Below are positions 1 through 7,458 of a stretch of DNA of 18,107 nucleotides, one piece after another. A program made the translations under genes and the position numbers. This stretch comes from JANSXG01 sp965652425 (GTDB taxonomy: Bacteria; Planctomycetota; Phycisphaerae; Phycisphaerales; UBA1924). Under the pieces are notes generated by a model. The model did not search any database. It was not told the origin of the DNA and saw only the letters and a program-made list of their open reading frames with translations. The stretch covers positions 1 through 18,107 of the forward strand of contig CBFGVX010000066.1 of assembly GCA_965652425.1 (NCBI GenBank), given 5' to 3'. Every line of letters starts with the position of its first letter. Within the stretch, counting starts at the first letter, position 1.

Positions 1-726
1 CGTCATCCAGGTCCGAGTCCGAGTGTCCTCGGGACGACGATCGAGCGGACGATTGGCGTAGTTCGACCTCGAAAGCAAATACGCTCCCTCAGACGGGATC
101 GAACCCGGATAATCGCCGATGGGTTCATGCTCCGAGTCACGGGAATACCGCGGGGATTCGTGCGAACGCGTGATATCAACCAGCGCCTGCTGCAAGCCCT
201 GGGCATCGACCGAAGCGGATCGAGCCAAGTATCCAAGCAGCCGCTTGGACTCAGCATTCCAGCCGCCGCAACTCGCGAGCACATGCTCCGCAGCGAGCCG
301 GAAACTCTGGTCAACAGAGCTGGCGGTCGGCGGTTCCAGCGCCGCCGGCTGCTCCCCGCGCCCCGCCTCGACAGCGCCGGGCGCTTCAAGTGGGTCGGGC
401 GTGTTCGGCTGCGCATCCTCACCGAACGGAACACGCTCGCTGTCGTCCGACGAAAGGAGCGCCTCGCGAACCCTCGGATCGCGAAGCTGCGCGGCGGCAA
501 CATACAGCGCAACACGCAATTCATCGGCTTCTGGCGTGCGCCCCTGCGGATGCTCGTCGATGCGGCGAAGTCGAGACAGCAGCGCCCGTGAAACTTTCTG
601 CGCGGTCAAATCCTCCCTCTGGAGCGAAAGACCCAGCAGTTCGTGAGGACCGGTCGGTGCGTCCTTGAGTCCGAGATAACGCGCAACGACCTCTGCAGAC
701 AGGTTGTGATCGCGCGATCTATCCAC
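1..726 (-). CDS. J-domain-like protein, 3' end beyond the window
   Basis: An open frame of 242 codons runs from a GTG at 726-724 to the left edge without a stop, so only the N-terminal part is visible. The GTG overlaps the stop of the upstream repeat-protein gene by 8 nt (GTGGATAG) and has a purine-rich ribosome site (GGGGGAAGG) about 8 nt ahead. There is no signal peptide, so the N-terminus is probably cytoplasmic. Residues about 28-33 read HELLGL and about 80-90 read QLRDPRVREAL. This resembles the first and last helices of the degenerate J-like module ("YELLGL ... LLDPERR") common in planctomycete proteins, but I see no HPD tripeptide. Residues about 92-140 are acidic and Pro/Ala-rich, probably a disordered linker, followed by a second helical segment (about 145-185). 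It closes the visible part of the ExbB/ExbD operon. The gene is well supported by its start and coupling; the J-like assignment is tentative. Confidence 0.7.
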   Translation of the reverse strand, partial: MDRSRDHNLSAEVVARYLGLKDAPTGPHELLGLSLQREDLTAQKVSRALLSRLRRIDEHPQGRTPEADELRVALYVAAAQLRDPRVREALLSSDDSERVPFGEDAQPNTPDPLEAPGAVEAGRGEQPAALEPPTASSVDQSFRLAAEHVLASCGGWNAESKRLLGYLARSASVDAQGLQQALVDITRSHESPRYSRDSEHEPIGDYPGSIPSEGAYLLSRSNYANRPLDRRPEDTRTRTWMT

Positions 727-3514
727 CCGCGCCGCCTTCCCCCGGCAGATCCATCCCGAGTTCCCGCGCGAGTTCGCGCAACCGAGTCGCGTGTGGTTCA
801 GGCCCTAGATCCGGGTACAGCACCGCATGCTGACGCAGCACTGTCAACGCCCGTTCACGGTCCACGCGTGCGAGAGCGACCAGATGTCCGGTCCGTGCCT
901 CGAACCACGCTTCGCTCCCTGCACGATAGCCCGAAACAAGGGTTCGCCAGGCTTCAAGCGACGCGAGATCATCGCCAGCGGGACCGCCCAACTCAGCGAC
1001 CCCTCGCAGCGCATCGGCATTCTTCGGATCAAGACTCAAAGCCGCACGGAACTGAGCGAACGCGATCGAAAGCGCACTCCTGTCGCTCTCGATCTCCCAG
1101 ACTCGCTTGGCAGCGGTACCGACCCGGTTCCGCACGCTGATCAGCAGCTCACGCTGTTGCTGGGTCATCGACGCATCGTCGCTGGCGATCTGATCCAGCA
1201 TGTCCTGCCCGACACGAACCAGCCGACGGCCCACCTCGACGATCCTCGATGCCTCGGTCCCCGGCCGGTCGACCCGTTCGAACTCGATCACAACATCCCG
1301 ATAAAACAGACGCACGGAAGATTCGCCAAGATCGCTGCCGCTCTCACTCAGCTCGCGGATGATGCGTTCGGCCTCACCCTGCCTTCCGCTCGCAAGCGCC
1401 AACTGAGCACGACGGAATCGGATTTCGCTCTCCACATCAGAGGCGCCGGCAACACCCTCAATCAGCATCTTCTCGAGCAGGGCAATCGCTCGCTCGGCAC
1501 GAACCAGATCGGGAACACGCATCGATAGCGATGCCTCCGCGACCTGCCTCGCCCTCGCCACGGCGTAACGCTGCGAGCGTTCGTCTCCGGCGAAAGCCGA
1601 CCTTTGCTCGCTCATCAGCAGAGGTTCGGCGATCTCGAGGAACCGAGCCGCGTGCGCGTCACGCTCGTCTCCCTTGGCGTTCTGATACATCTCGTACGCC
1701 AGCATCGCCGCTGTTCGCAACGAAGTCACCCGCAGCGGATTCCCCTCGGGCACGGACATCAGAAGCTCGATGCGCTGCTGCGTTGGAATGGTGCTGGACT
1801 CGGCCAGACGCAGGACCAGAGCAGCCGACTTCTGGTTCTCCGGGTACTCACGAAGAAACCTCGCGATCAGCTCATCCCGTCTCGCTCGAACCGCCCGCTC
1901 CAGATCTTCCTCAGCAGCTTTCAGTCGCTGGTCCAGCGAACGGATGGCCATCCAGAGAGCATCCGCCGCTCTCTCCCGATCGGTGAACTCGGAGGAAGCC
2001 AGAACCAGCGCATCAGCAGCCGCGTCCAGACCGATGCCCCGTTCAGCGTCAGAGTGTTCACCAGCATAGAAAATTGAAAGACCGATCAGCATCCGTGTAT
2101 TGGCGTGTGCCTGAACGAACCGCGATGCATCCGGGGTACGCAGCGAATGCACGAACAACTCGGCGGCCTCTCGGTACAGCTTCGCGATGTCCGGATCGCC
2201 CGTCGGCTCATCCGTGCCCGATCCACCGCTCGTGTGACTGTCACGGGCCTCCTGATAGAGCACGAGCCCCCGTATATGCAGCGAAATGAAGCTCTCGTCG
2301 CCGAATCGATCGGTGCTGTACCGCCGGGCCAGATCGAGCACATGCCCGAGCTGGTCCTGCACCATCAGGTCGCCCAGCGCAAGGTCACGCAGACGCTCGA
2401 CCTGCCAAGGCATGTACGCCGTATCAGGGTTGCGCCTGATCTCTTCAAAGCAGTACACAGCCACCAGACGGGCCAATCCAACTGGCAACGGATCTCCGTA
2501 CTCGTCACTCTCACTCTCAGAGCGGAGCGGCGGTGTGCCGCGCCGTTCGGTCACCACGCCCGACGCTGAGGACCAATCCCCGCTCGATGATTCGAGGATG
2601 AACCGGCGAGTGAAGATCTGATCCCGAACACCCGGAGACAGGCCCTCGGTCGACTCGATCGCATCGATCCATTGCTCGGCGGTCGCGATGTTACCGCGGA
2701 TCGCGTGCGCAGCGGCAGTCGCCAGAGCCGCACGGGCGATATGTTCGTAGCGAAGCGAAGCTTCAGACACATCGTCAAGCCGCGGCTCGCTCAATCTTTC
2801 CGCGCCGAGCAGCCAACCGAAATGCTTGATCGCTTCGGTCGCCGCGGCAGGATCCCGGCCCATTTCCGCGACATGAAACGCCGACCAACCAGCCAGATAG
2901 AACGCCATGGATCGCTGCCGTCGGGCTTGCGCCAGCGCTTCAGCCAGCCACTCCGTTTCGATCCGCGCTCCACGCTCTTCCTCGCGCTCGAGTTCGCGAA
3001 CCCTGCGATCCGCTTCCATGCCGATCGCCGCGAATCTCCCGCGCAGATCGCTCATCCGCGCAACGGCATCCACCCGTTCGGCTTCACCGAGCATACGCAA
3101 CACATAGCGTTCGGCAACCTGTTCAATACGCGTGTAAGACGCCCTGGCCAGCCCGAGACGAAGCTCGATGGTGTTCGCATCCGGGACCTGCTGCAGAAGT
3201 CGCTCGCCCGCCGATTCCCATCGCCGCTGCTCTTCGACGCTGCCCGCCTCAGAGAGCAGCCGCGCGTACACCCCAGCGAGGCGTTCCGCGACCTCGGTGC
3301 GCTCTCGCGTATCCGTCGCGGTATCGATTCTCTGCTCGAGCTGTTGCACAAGAAGTTCCAGCATCCCGCGATCAAGAAGGAACTCCTCCAGCCGATCGTC
3401 GGGACCGGATCGATCCTCGGCATCCTGTGCGTGCGCGGGCATCGCGGCGGCATGCAGCGCAGAAAGAGCGATCGCCCAGCGGATCAGCGGATTATGACGA
3501 ACGCTTGGGAACAT
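719..3514 (-). CDS. Large secreted helical-repeat (TPR-like) protein of the ExbBD operon
   Basis: A 931-residue protein beginning MFPSVRHNP. Residues about 10-30 form a signal peptide (hydrophobic stretch ending in AHA-QD), so it is predicted to be periplasmic. The rest is almost entirely amphipathic helix, rich in Ala, Arg and Glu, with a recognisable TPR near residues 818-850 (FRAALSLDPKNADALRG) and TPR-like hairpins elsewhere; there is no obvious catalytic motif. I chose the ATG at 3514 because AAAGG lies about 6-8 nt upstream and the signal peptide starts there; an in-frame ATG at 3529 is possible. Longer upstream extensions are read-through of the ExbD frame. It overlaps the second ExbD gene by 23 nt and the next gene by 8 nt, so it is translationally coupled to both. 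I infer a periplasmic scaffold or partner for the ExbB/ExbD motor. The exact family is not recognised. Confidence 0.85.
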   Translation of the reverse strand: MFPSVRHNPLIRWAIALSALHAAAMPAHAQDAEDRSGPDDRLEEFLLDRGMLELLVQQLEQRIDTATDTRERTEVAERLAGVYARLLSEAGSVEEQRRWESAGERLLQQVPDANTIELRLGLARASYTRIEQVAERYVLRMLGEAERVDAVARMSDLRGRFAAIGMEADRRVRELEREEERGARIETEWLAEALAQARRQRSMAFYLAGWSAFHVAEMGRDPAAATEAIKHFGWLLGAERLSEPRLDDVSEASLRYEHIARAALATAAAHAIRGNIATAEQWIDAIESTEGLSPGVRDQIFTRRFILESSSGDWSSASGVVTERRGTPPLRSESESDEYGDPLPVGLARLVAVYCFEEIRRNPDTAYMPWQVERLRDLALGDLMVQDQLGHVLDLARRYSTDRFGDESFISLHIRGLVLYQEARDSHTSGGSGTDEPTGDPDIAKLYREAAELFVHSLRTPDASRFVQAHANTRMLIGLSIFYAGEHSDAERGIGLDAAADALVLASSEFTDRERAADALWMAIRSLDQRLKAAEEDLERAVRARRDELIARFLREYPENQKSAALVLRLAESSTIPTQQRIELLMSVPEGNPLRVTSLRTAAMLAYEMYQNAKGDERDAHAARFLEIAEPLLMSEQRSAFAGDERSQRYAVARARQVAEASLSMRVPDLVRAERAIALLEKMLIEGVAGASDVESEIRFRRAQLALASGRQGEAERIIRELSESGSDLGESSVRLFYRDVVIEFERVDRPGTEASRIVEVGRRLVRVGQDMLDQIASDDASMTQQQRELLISVRNRVGTAAKRVWEIESDRSALSIAFAQFRAALSLDPKNADALRGVAELGGPAGDDLASLEAWRTLVSGYRAGSEAWFEARTGHLVALARVDRERALTVLRQHAVLYPDLGPEPHATRLRELARELGMDLPGEGGAGG

Positions 3515-3920
3515 AGGTGACCTTTTCATAACCGGCGTCCCGGCAGGCCTGCAATGCCGCAGTCGCCCATCGCACGGAAACCCGATCTGCCCCCTCCACG
3601 AACACGCCGCCCTCACGAGGCAGTTCCGCGAGCAGATCGCGCAATTCCGCCTTGCTGCGAAGCACTCGCCCCGCGATGCGGAAACCCGGCTGCCCGCCGA
3701 AGAAATCAACCTCCACGATCTGCGGCTGGAAGTCGGCCGAACTCCCGCCCTCAACCTGCTCGCTCTGCAACGACGGGATCAACTCCGATTCCGGCGGCGA
3801 GTAACTGGTCGAGAGCAGGAAGAAGATCAGCAGCAGAAAGATCACATCGATCATAGGCGTGATCTGCAGCGGCGATGGCAGCCGGCTTCGCTTCTGTTGT
3901 CCCGACCTTCCGAACGCCAT
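3492..3920 (-). CDS. ExbD/TolR-family proton-channel subunit (second copy)
   Basis: A 142-residue ExbD/TolR-type protein: short basic cytoplasmic N-terminus (residues 1-20, with RSGQQKRSR), one transmembrane helix (about 23-41), then a periplasmic domain. The helix opens with PMIDVIFLLLIFF; Asp25 is the conserved proton-carrying aspartate of this family. Members work with ExbB/TolQ subunits to turn proton flow into movement of a periplasmic partner. The ATG at 3920 overlaps the stop of the first ExbD gene by one base (TGATG), with a GGTGGGGG stretch upstream; an extension starting at 3968 would only be antisense-like overlap. The C-terminal half (residues about 85-140, with RVLRSKAELRDLLAELP and VSVRWATAALQACRDAGY) follows the usual ExbD periplasmic fold. 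It differs clearly from its neighbour in sequence, so the two are probably not interchangeable. Confidence 0.92.
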   Translation of the reverse strand: MAFGRSGQQKRSRLPSPLQITPMIDVIFLLLIFFLLSTSYSPPESELIPSLQSEQVEGGSSADFQPQIVEVDFFGGQPGFRIAGRVLRSKAELRDLLAELPREGGVFVEGADRVSVRWATAALQACRDAGYEKVTYVPKRSS

Positions 3921-4360
3921 CAGTTCGCACCCCCACCCGGGCCAGGAACACGCGTTGCCAAACGCCACGACTGAACGCCGAGTCCGATCAGACCTTCGGC
4001 GATGACATTCACATGCGCGAGCGCGGCGTTCTGGTCCGCGCGCAGAAGAACCTCCGCGTCCTCATCCCGTTCGGCGTTCTCCAATTCCGAAGCGACCATC
4101 TCCAGCAGACGATCGAATTCGACTTCCATGTTGTCGACGATGATCCGCCCCTCGGCATCGATATTGATCACAAGCCCCGGGCTGTCGCTCGCCTCAGCGG
4201 TTTCGCCCGGTTCTTCCGGGAGGTCCAGCAGCACACGCGTCATCTGGATCAGGGAAGAGGTCGTGAGAAAGAAGATGATCAGCAGAAAAACCACATCGAT
4301 CATCGATGTGATGTCGGGCAAGCCGACGCGTTCTTCGCTGTTCTCACGGATGAAACGCAA
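3920..4360 (-). CDS. ExbD/TolR-family proton-channel subunit (first copy)
   Basis: A 146-residue ExbD/TolR-type protein. Residues 1-19 are cytoplasmic, 20-39 form the transmembrane helix beginning SMIDVVFLLIIFFL, and Asp22 is the conserved proton-binding aspartate. The rest is a periplasmic domain with the typical "LVINIDAEGRIIVDN" strand pair and "VLLRADQNAALAHVNVIAE" helix region. The start is a TTG at 4360: the frame upstream is open back to the exbB stop and holds no other usual start, and AGAGGAG sits 7 nt before the TTG, which decides it. It lies 24 nt after the ExbB-type gene and its stop overlaps the ATG of the second ExbD gene, so all three should be made together. Expected to sit in the inner membrane as the stator-like partner of the ExbB-type subunit. 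Confidence 0.92.
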   Translation of the reverse strand: MRFIRENSEERVGLPDITSMIDVVFLLIIFFLTTSSLIQMTRVLLDLPEEPGETAEASDSPGLVINIDAEGRIIVDNMEVEFDRLLEMVASELENAERDEDAEVLLRADQNAALAHVNVIAEGLIGLGVQSWRLATRVPGPGGGAN

Positions 4361-4384
4361 GCGATGACTCCTCTGCCGAAACGA

Positions 4385-5203
4385 TCATGGTGTGGCGGGA
4401 CGCGAAGCGGCCGCAGGACTTTCCGGCCTGACCGGCGCCGGTGGCGTAGGCGCGCCGTTCCCCCCGGGCTTGGGCGCCCCCGCTCGCTGAGGCGGGATCT
4501 CGACATACAGCGCCAGCTCATCGACGGTGGACGCGATATCCGCCGCGATCTTCTCGATACGGTTGCGGAAGTAGGTCACCGCAGCCGTTGTCGGGATAGC
4601 GAGGATCAACCCCATGATGGTGGTGACCAGCGCCAACGAGATGTCCCCCGCGAGCTGATCAGGACGGGCAAAGCCCTCCGCGCTCGAGATCGTTCCGAAC
4701 GCTCCGTTGATTCCCACCACCGTGCCGAGAAGCCCGAGCATGGGCGCGATCGCAGCGATCAGAGCCAGCGCATCAAGTGAACGAGACAGACGGGCAATCT
4801 GCGACTGCCCCGCTTCCTCGAGCGCCGCTTTCAACTCGAGTGCACCGAACGGCGATCGCCGGTAGCGCGTCAGCCCGGCATCCATCACCTCCGTCAGCAG
4901 GCACGCGTTGTTCTCCTCGCGACAATAGGCGATCGCTTCGTCGATCCTTCGCGATCTCAGAAGATCCGTCAGGTCATCCACTACATACTGCGGCGAAAGC
5001 GCAGAGGAACGAATACGGATCAGATGAAGTATCAGCAGCGCCAGCGCGCCGAACGAGAGCAGAATGATGACGAAGCCGATCGATCCGCCCGCGCTGAGAA
5101 AGCTCAGAAAAGAGTCCGCACCTCCCTCCGTATCCGGTTCAGGAGGCGCGGCCTGCGCAAGCAGAAGTCCGAGGCGATCAAACAGTGAACTCGTGACAGA
5201 CAT
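4385..5203 (-). CDS. ExbB/TolQ/MotA-family proton-channel subunit
   Basis: A 272-residue inner-membrane protein with the three-helix layout of ExbB/TolQ. There is an extra N-terminal hydrophobic segment (about 7-18), then helix 1 (about 41-63), a cytoplasmic helical loop (64-140), helix 2 (about 144-168, with APMLGLLGTVVGI) and helix 3 (about 187-212, with LALVTTIMGLILAIP). Thr161 and Thr195 match the channel-lining threonines of the family; by unaided alignment the Glu equivalent to E. coli ExbB Glu176 is Leu190. The last 35 residues are a Pro/Ala-rich tail not usual for ExbB. It forms the pentameric channel around ExbD-type helices and uses the proton gradient. The ATG at 5203 has GAAAGG 5 nt upstream, lying over the stop region of the preceding gene (gap 9 nt). 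It could be called TolQ-like or ExbB-like; the sequence alone does not separate them. Confidence 0.93.
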   Translation of the reverse strand: MSVTSSLFDRLGLLLAQAAPPEPDTEGGADSFLSFLSAGGSIGFVIILLSFGALALLILHLIRIRSSALSPQYVVDDLTDLLRSRRIDEAIAYCREENNACLLTEVMDAGLTRYRRSPFGALELKAALEEAGQSQIARLSRSLDALALIAAIAPMLGLLGTVVGINGAFGTISSAEGFARPDQLAGDISLALVTTIMGLILAIPTTAAVTYFRNRIEKIAADIASTVDELALYVEIPPQRAGAPKPGGNGAPTPPAPVRPESPAAASRPATP

Positions 5204-5212
5204 GAATACCTT

Positions 5213-6280
5213 TCATTGCGAAATCGCCGCTTCAAGCCAGTCGGCCGCGCCGTGCTGAGGATAACGGTTGCGAAGCTCCAAAAGGATCTGCGAGACCGAT
5301 TCATGGTCTCCATGCCGATGCAGCGCCCGCCCAGCTTCGGCCAGCGAAACAGCCGCCAGATGCGGCTGAGCACGGGCGAAGCGGGCAGGAACATGCAGCA
5401 GGTGCAGCACGCCGCGATCCCGGTCCTCCCTTGATTCCTCCATCAGCAGCGAACGGCCGAGCGCGGCCCGGGCCCACGCCTCCTGCCATGTGCCAGACTT
5501 TTCCTTGATGATGCCAGTGAGCTGCGCTCGCGCTGCAGAGCGGGTCCGAGCATCGCTATCGCGAGCACGGATGATCGTATCGACGAACTCATACCCCTCG
5601 CCGAATCGCCCCGCCTCCAGACTCCATTCAACATCACGCCCGGCATCATGACCCGCGCAGACCCGATAGAGATTCAGTATCGCCTGGGATGACTCGCTAC
5701 CACCGGATCGCTCCAGACTCTCATGCACCTGCACCGCAGCGGCAGAACCCTCCAGCCACATCGGAGGAAGCGTCGGCACCAGGAGCGTGCGCGCATCGAT
5801 CACGCCCGCAGCGCCGGATTCGCCCGACTGACGCTGACCCGTCTCCCGGATGCGAAGCGCCGCGGCCCACGCCTCGATCGCATCGCTATGCCGGTTCTCC
5901 CACACGCGGCATCGCAGCGCCCCTTCCGCGATCACCAGCCCCGTCGGTCCCGCAACCCCATCCCGCATCAAGCGAGCGAACAACTCATCAAACAGTGGCG
6001 AGGCCAGCTCAAGGTCACCCCTCATCAACCTGCTCTTGGCTCGCCAGACATCGTCGGACCAGTCGCGGTAGACCTCGACCTCCTCCGCGCCCTCCCCCCG
6101 GGCGAAATACACCGCATCCCACCCCAGAACCCGCGGAGCCGCCCCGCCGATGGCCACCCCATCCAGACTCACGCCTTCAATCGGCGCATCAATCACGGAG
6201 CCCGTTCGCAAGACAAGATCCGCAGCCACGCTCCCCGCAAGGCAGCACACCGCACACGCCACCGCCCATACCCGCTTCAT
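5213..6280 (-). CDS. Secreted TPR-like protein of the ExbBD operon
   Basis: A 355-residue predicted exported protein. Residues 1-20 are a signal peptide (MKRVWAVACAVCCLAGSVAA), probably cleaved before DLVLRTG. Residues about 21-60 look like a small beta-rich module (LVLRTGSVIDAPIEGVSLDG) of the kind often fused to planctomycete surface proteins. The remainder is helical with TPR-like pairs, ending VSQILLELRNRYPQHGAADW, the pattern of a last TPR ("...yP....A..AL"). There is no catalytic motif. Its ATG overlaps the stop of the VWA gene (ATGA, 4 nt); a Shine-Dalgarno is not obvious, which fits coupled translation. It sits 9 nt before the ExbB-type gene. I infer a periplasmic adaptor between the VWA protein and the motor; the exact family is not recognised. 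Confidence 0.85.
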   Translation of the reverse strand: MKRVWAVACAVCCLAGSVAADLVLRTGSVIDAPIEGVSLDGVAIGGAAPRVLGWDAVYFARGEGAEEVEVYRDWSDDVWRAKSRLMRGDLELASPLFDELFARLMRDGVAGPTGLVIAEGALRCRVWENRHSDAIEAWAAALRIRETGQRQSGESGAAGVIDARTLLVPTLPPMWLEGSAAAVQVHESLERSGGSESSQAILNLYRVCAGHDAGRDVEWSLEAGRFGEGYEFVDTIIRARDSDARTRSAARAQLTGIIKEKSGTWQEAWARAALGRSLLMEESREDRDRGVLHLLHVPARFARAQPHLAAVSLAEAGRALHRHGDHESVSQILLELRNRYPQHGAADWLEAAISQ

Positions 6281-7212
6281 GGAGCCACGCCCGTCGAAAC
6301 ATGCGTGTAGCTCCCGCCCGACTGACGCGCGATCAGCTTCATCACCTCTTCCGCCTCGCGCTCGATGAAGGTGATGCAGTGGATCGGCACTAATCGGCCA
6401 GAACTCCTATTCAATTGTGCTATCTGCGATGCAACATTCGGGTCTCCAAAATCACCGTCTGTCATAAAATAGATAGCATCGGGTCGAGGATTGAGATTGA
6501 AAGCAACTTTGAATGCCGGTAACGGGACCGTCGCACCTGCTGGCTGAATATTGTTTATCTGTCCGCGAATTGCACGCTTTGTGGCAATGTCTGCATTTTG
6601 CCATCCAGTCTTGCCAAGCACAATTTCTGAACTGCTATACAAAATGATTGCGAAACGTGTATCGGTATGCAATCCCATAATAGAACGAGTCAGCTCTCTC
6701 TTGAGATAAACAATCCTATCTTCTTGGATCATCGAACCCGACACATCCACGATGTACGCGAACCGATTCCCGCTCGACTCAACCCCGAAGAACGACGCCG
6801 CCCCGCCCGCGCCGCTCTCGAACACCGCGGACCCCGAATCGCTGTCGATGTCCCCGGCCCCACCGATATCACCCAGTTCACTCAGATCCAGAACGCTCAG
6901 GTCCAGCGAAGCCGACGGCATCTCGATCTGCGGACTCTCGAACAGGTCGTTCAGGTCCAGGTCCGTCGGGGTAGGTGACTCCGCCGCCAGCGAGACCTCC
7001 ATCGTCTCCTGAAGAACGCTCTCGGAGAGGACCGCCATCGGCACCTCCCCATCACCCTCCGACGCCGCCGCGGGCTGCGCCGGACGCACGATCAGAGCCG
7101 CAGTCAGCAGCAGCATCAGGTGAACCGTCAGCGACGCCGAGATCGCGAATATCGTCGTCTGCCGGCTCCAGCCCAGACGCCCCCCGATCGCGTCCGCGAT
7201 CCGCGTCAGCAC
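6277..7212 (-). CDS. Membrane-anchored von Willebrand A domain protein, possible TonB-like transducer
   Basis: A 311-residue protein, first gene of the operon. Residues 1-20 are basic and cytoplasmic; residues about 21-42 form one transmembrane helix containing SLTVH (Ser27, His31), the same S-x-x-x-H spacing found in the TonB and TolA helices that contact ExbB/TolQ. Residues 44-148 are a Pro/Ala then acidic linker in the periplasm. Residues about 150-305 are a VWA domain with an intact metal site: DVSGSM (156-161), Thr228 in GATVP and Asp252 in MTDGDF. VWA domains of this type bind partner proteins through a bound metal ion. The GTG at 7212 is preceded by GGAGG at 5 nt spacing; an ATT further upstream (7257) also has AAAGG nearby but is a much rarer start. 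The codons for residues about 160-273 are AT-rich, unlike the rest. The VWA fold is certain; the transducer role is inference. Confidence 0.9.
   Translation of the reverse strand: MLTRIADAIGGRLGWSRQTTIFAISASLTVHLMLLLTAALIVRPAQPAAASEGDGEVPMAVLSESVLQETMEVSLAAESPTPTDLDLNDLFESPQIEMPSASLDLSVLDLSELGDIGGAGDIDSDSGSAVFESGAGGAASFFGVESSGNRFAYIVDVSGSMIQEDRIVYLKRELTRSIMGLHTDTRFAIILYSSSEIVLGKTGWQNADIATKRAIRGQINNIQPAGATVPLPAFKVAFNLNPRPDAIYFMTDGDFGDPNVASQIAQLNRSSGRLVPIHCITFIEREAEEVMKLIARQSGGSYTHVSTGVAP
6391..6735 (-). other. Low-GC patch covering the VWA core
   Basis: Five successive 60-base lines (6421-6720) are 42, 55, 43, 42 and 40% GC (133 of 300, 44%), whereas the line at 6781-6840 is 73% and the far side returns to about 60-65%. 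The change is abrupt at both ends and stays in frame, covering residues about 160-273. Inside it many codons end in A or T (ATT, TTG, CAA, GCA, AGT) where the flanking codons end in G or C. It looks like a replaced segment of the gene. Confidence 0.8.
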
Positions 7213-7458
7213 CCCGCCCTCCGGCGCCGCTGTCTCTGTTGGCTGGCTCGTAGAAATGATCAGGCCTTTCGCGTTGTTGCTCTGAGCGCGAGCACAGCAA
7301 GTGTATTATCGGCACCGCGGCCCATCCCTGTATAGACCAGCAAAGACGCTCCCGGTTCCGCAATATCCCCCGTTTCCCACGAAATCGAACACCGAACGCC
7401 TTGACGGGACACCCTTGGCCGGGTGCAATCCCAGCCCACCCCACCGGAGAGCGACCCA
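7213..7458. promoter_or_regulatory. Divergent promoter region between the VWA operon and pyrH
   Basis: These 246 bases separate two divergently transcribed units and must hold both promoters. The visible landmark is TATTAT at 7304-7309, a plus-strand -10-like hexamer, with TTGTTG at 7274-7279 too far upstream for a standard -35 (24 bases between). Immediately before the -10 lies a near-palindrome at 7277-7300 (9 of 12 pairs), which could be an operator. No riboswitch or other gene is apparent. The exact promoter assignment is weak. Confidence 0.4.
7277..7300. repeat. Imperfect 24-bp palindrome upstream of pyrH
   Basis: TTGCT at 7277-7281 pairs with AGCAA at 7296-7300, and TG/CA and CG/CG pairs continue inward; 9 of 12 positions match. 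It lies directly upstream of the TATTAT hexamer in the divergent region, a position suited to a dimeric regulator, but it may be chance. Confidence 0.4.

Noticed and set aside
827..1528. A 233-codon plus-strand open frame inside the large repeat-protein gene
   Set aside because: The minus-strand gene has a signal peptide, a ribosome site and coupled neighbours; the plus-strand product shows no motif.
2672..3520. A 282-codon plus-strand open frame in the same gene
   Set aside because: Antisense shadow with no recognisable domain or ribosome site.
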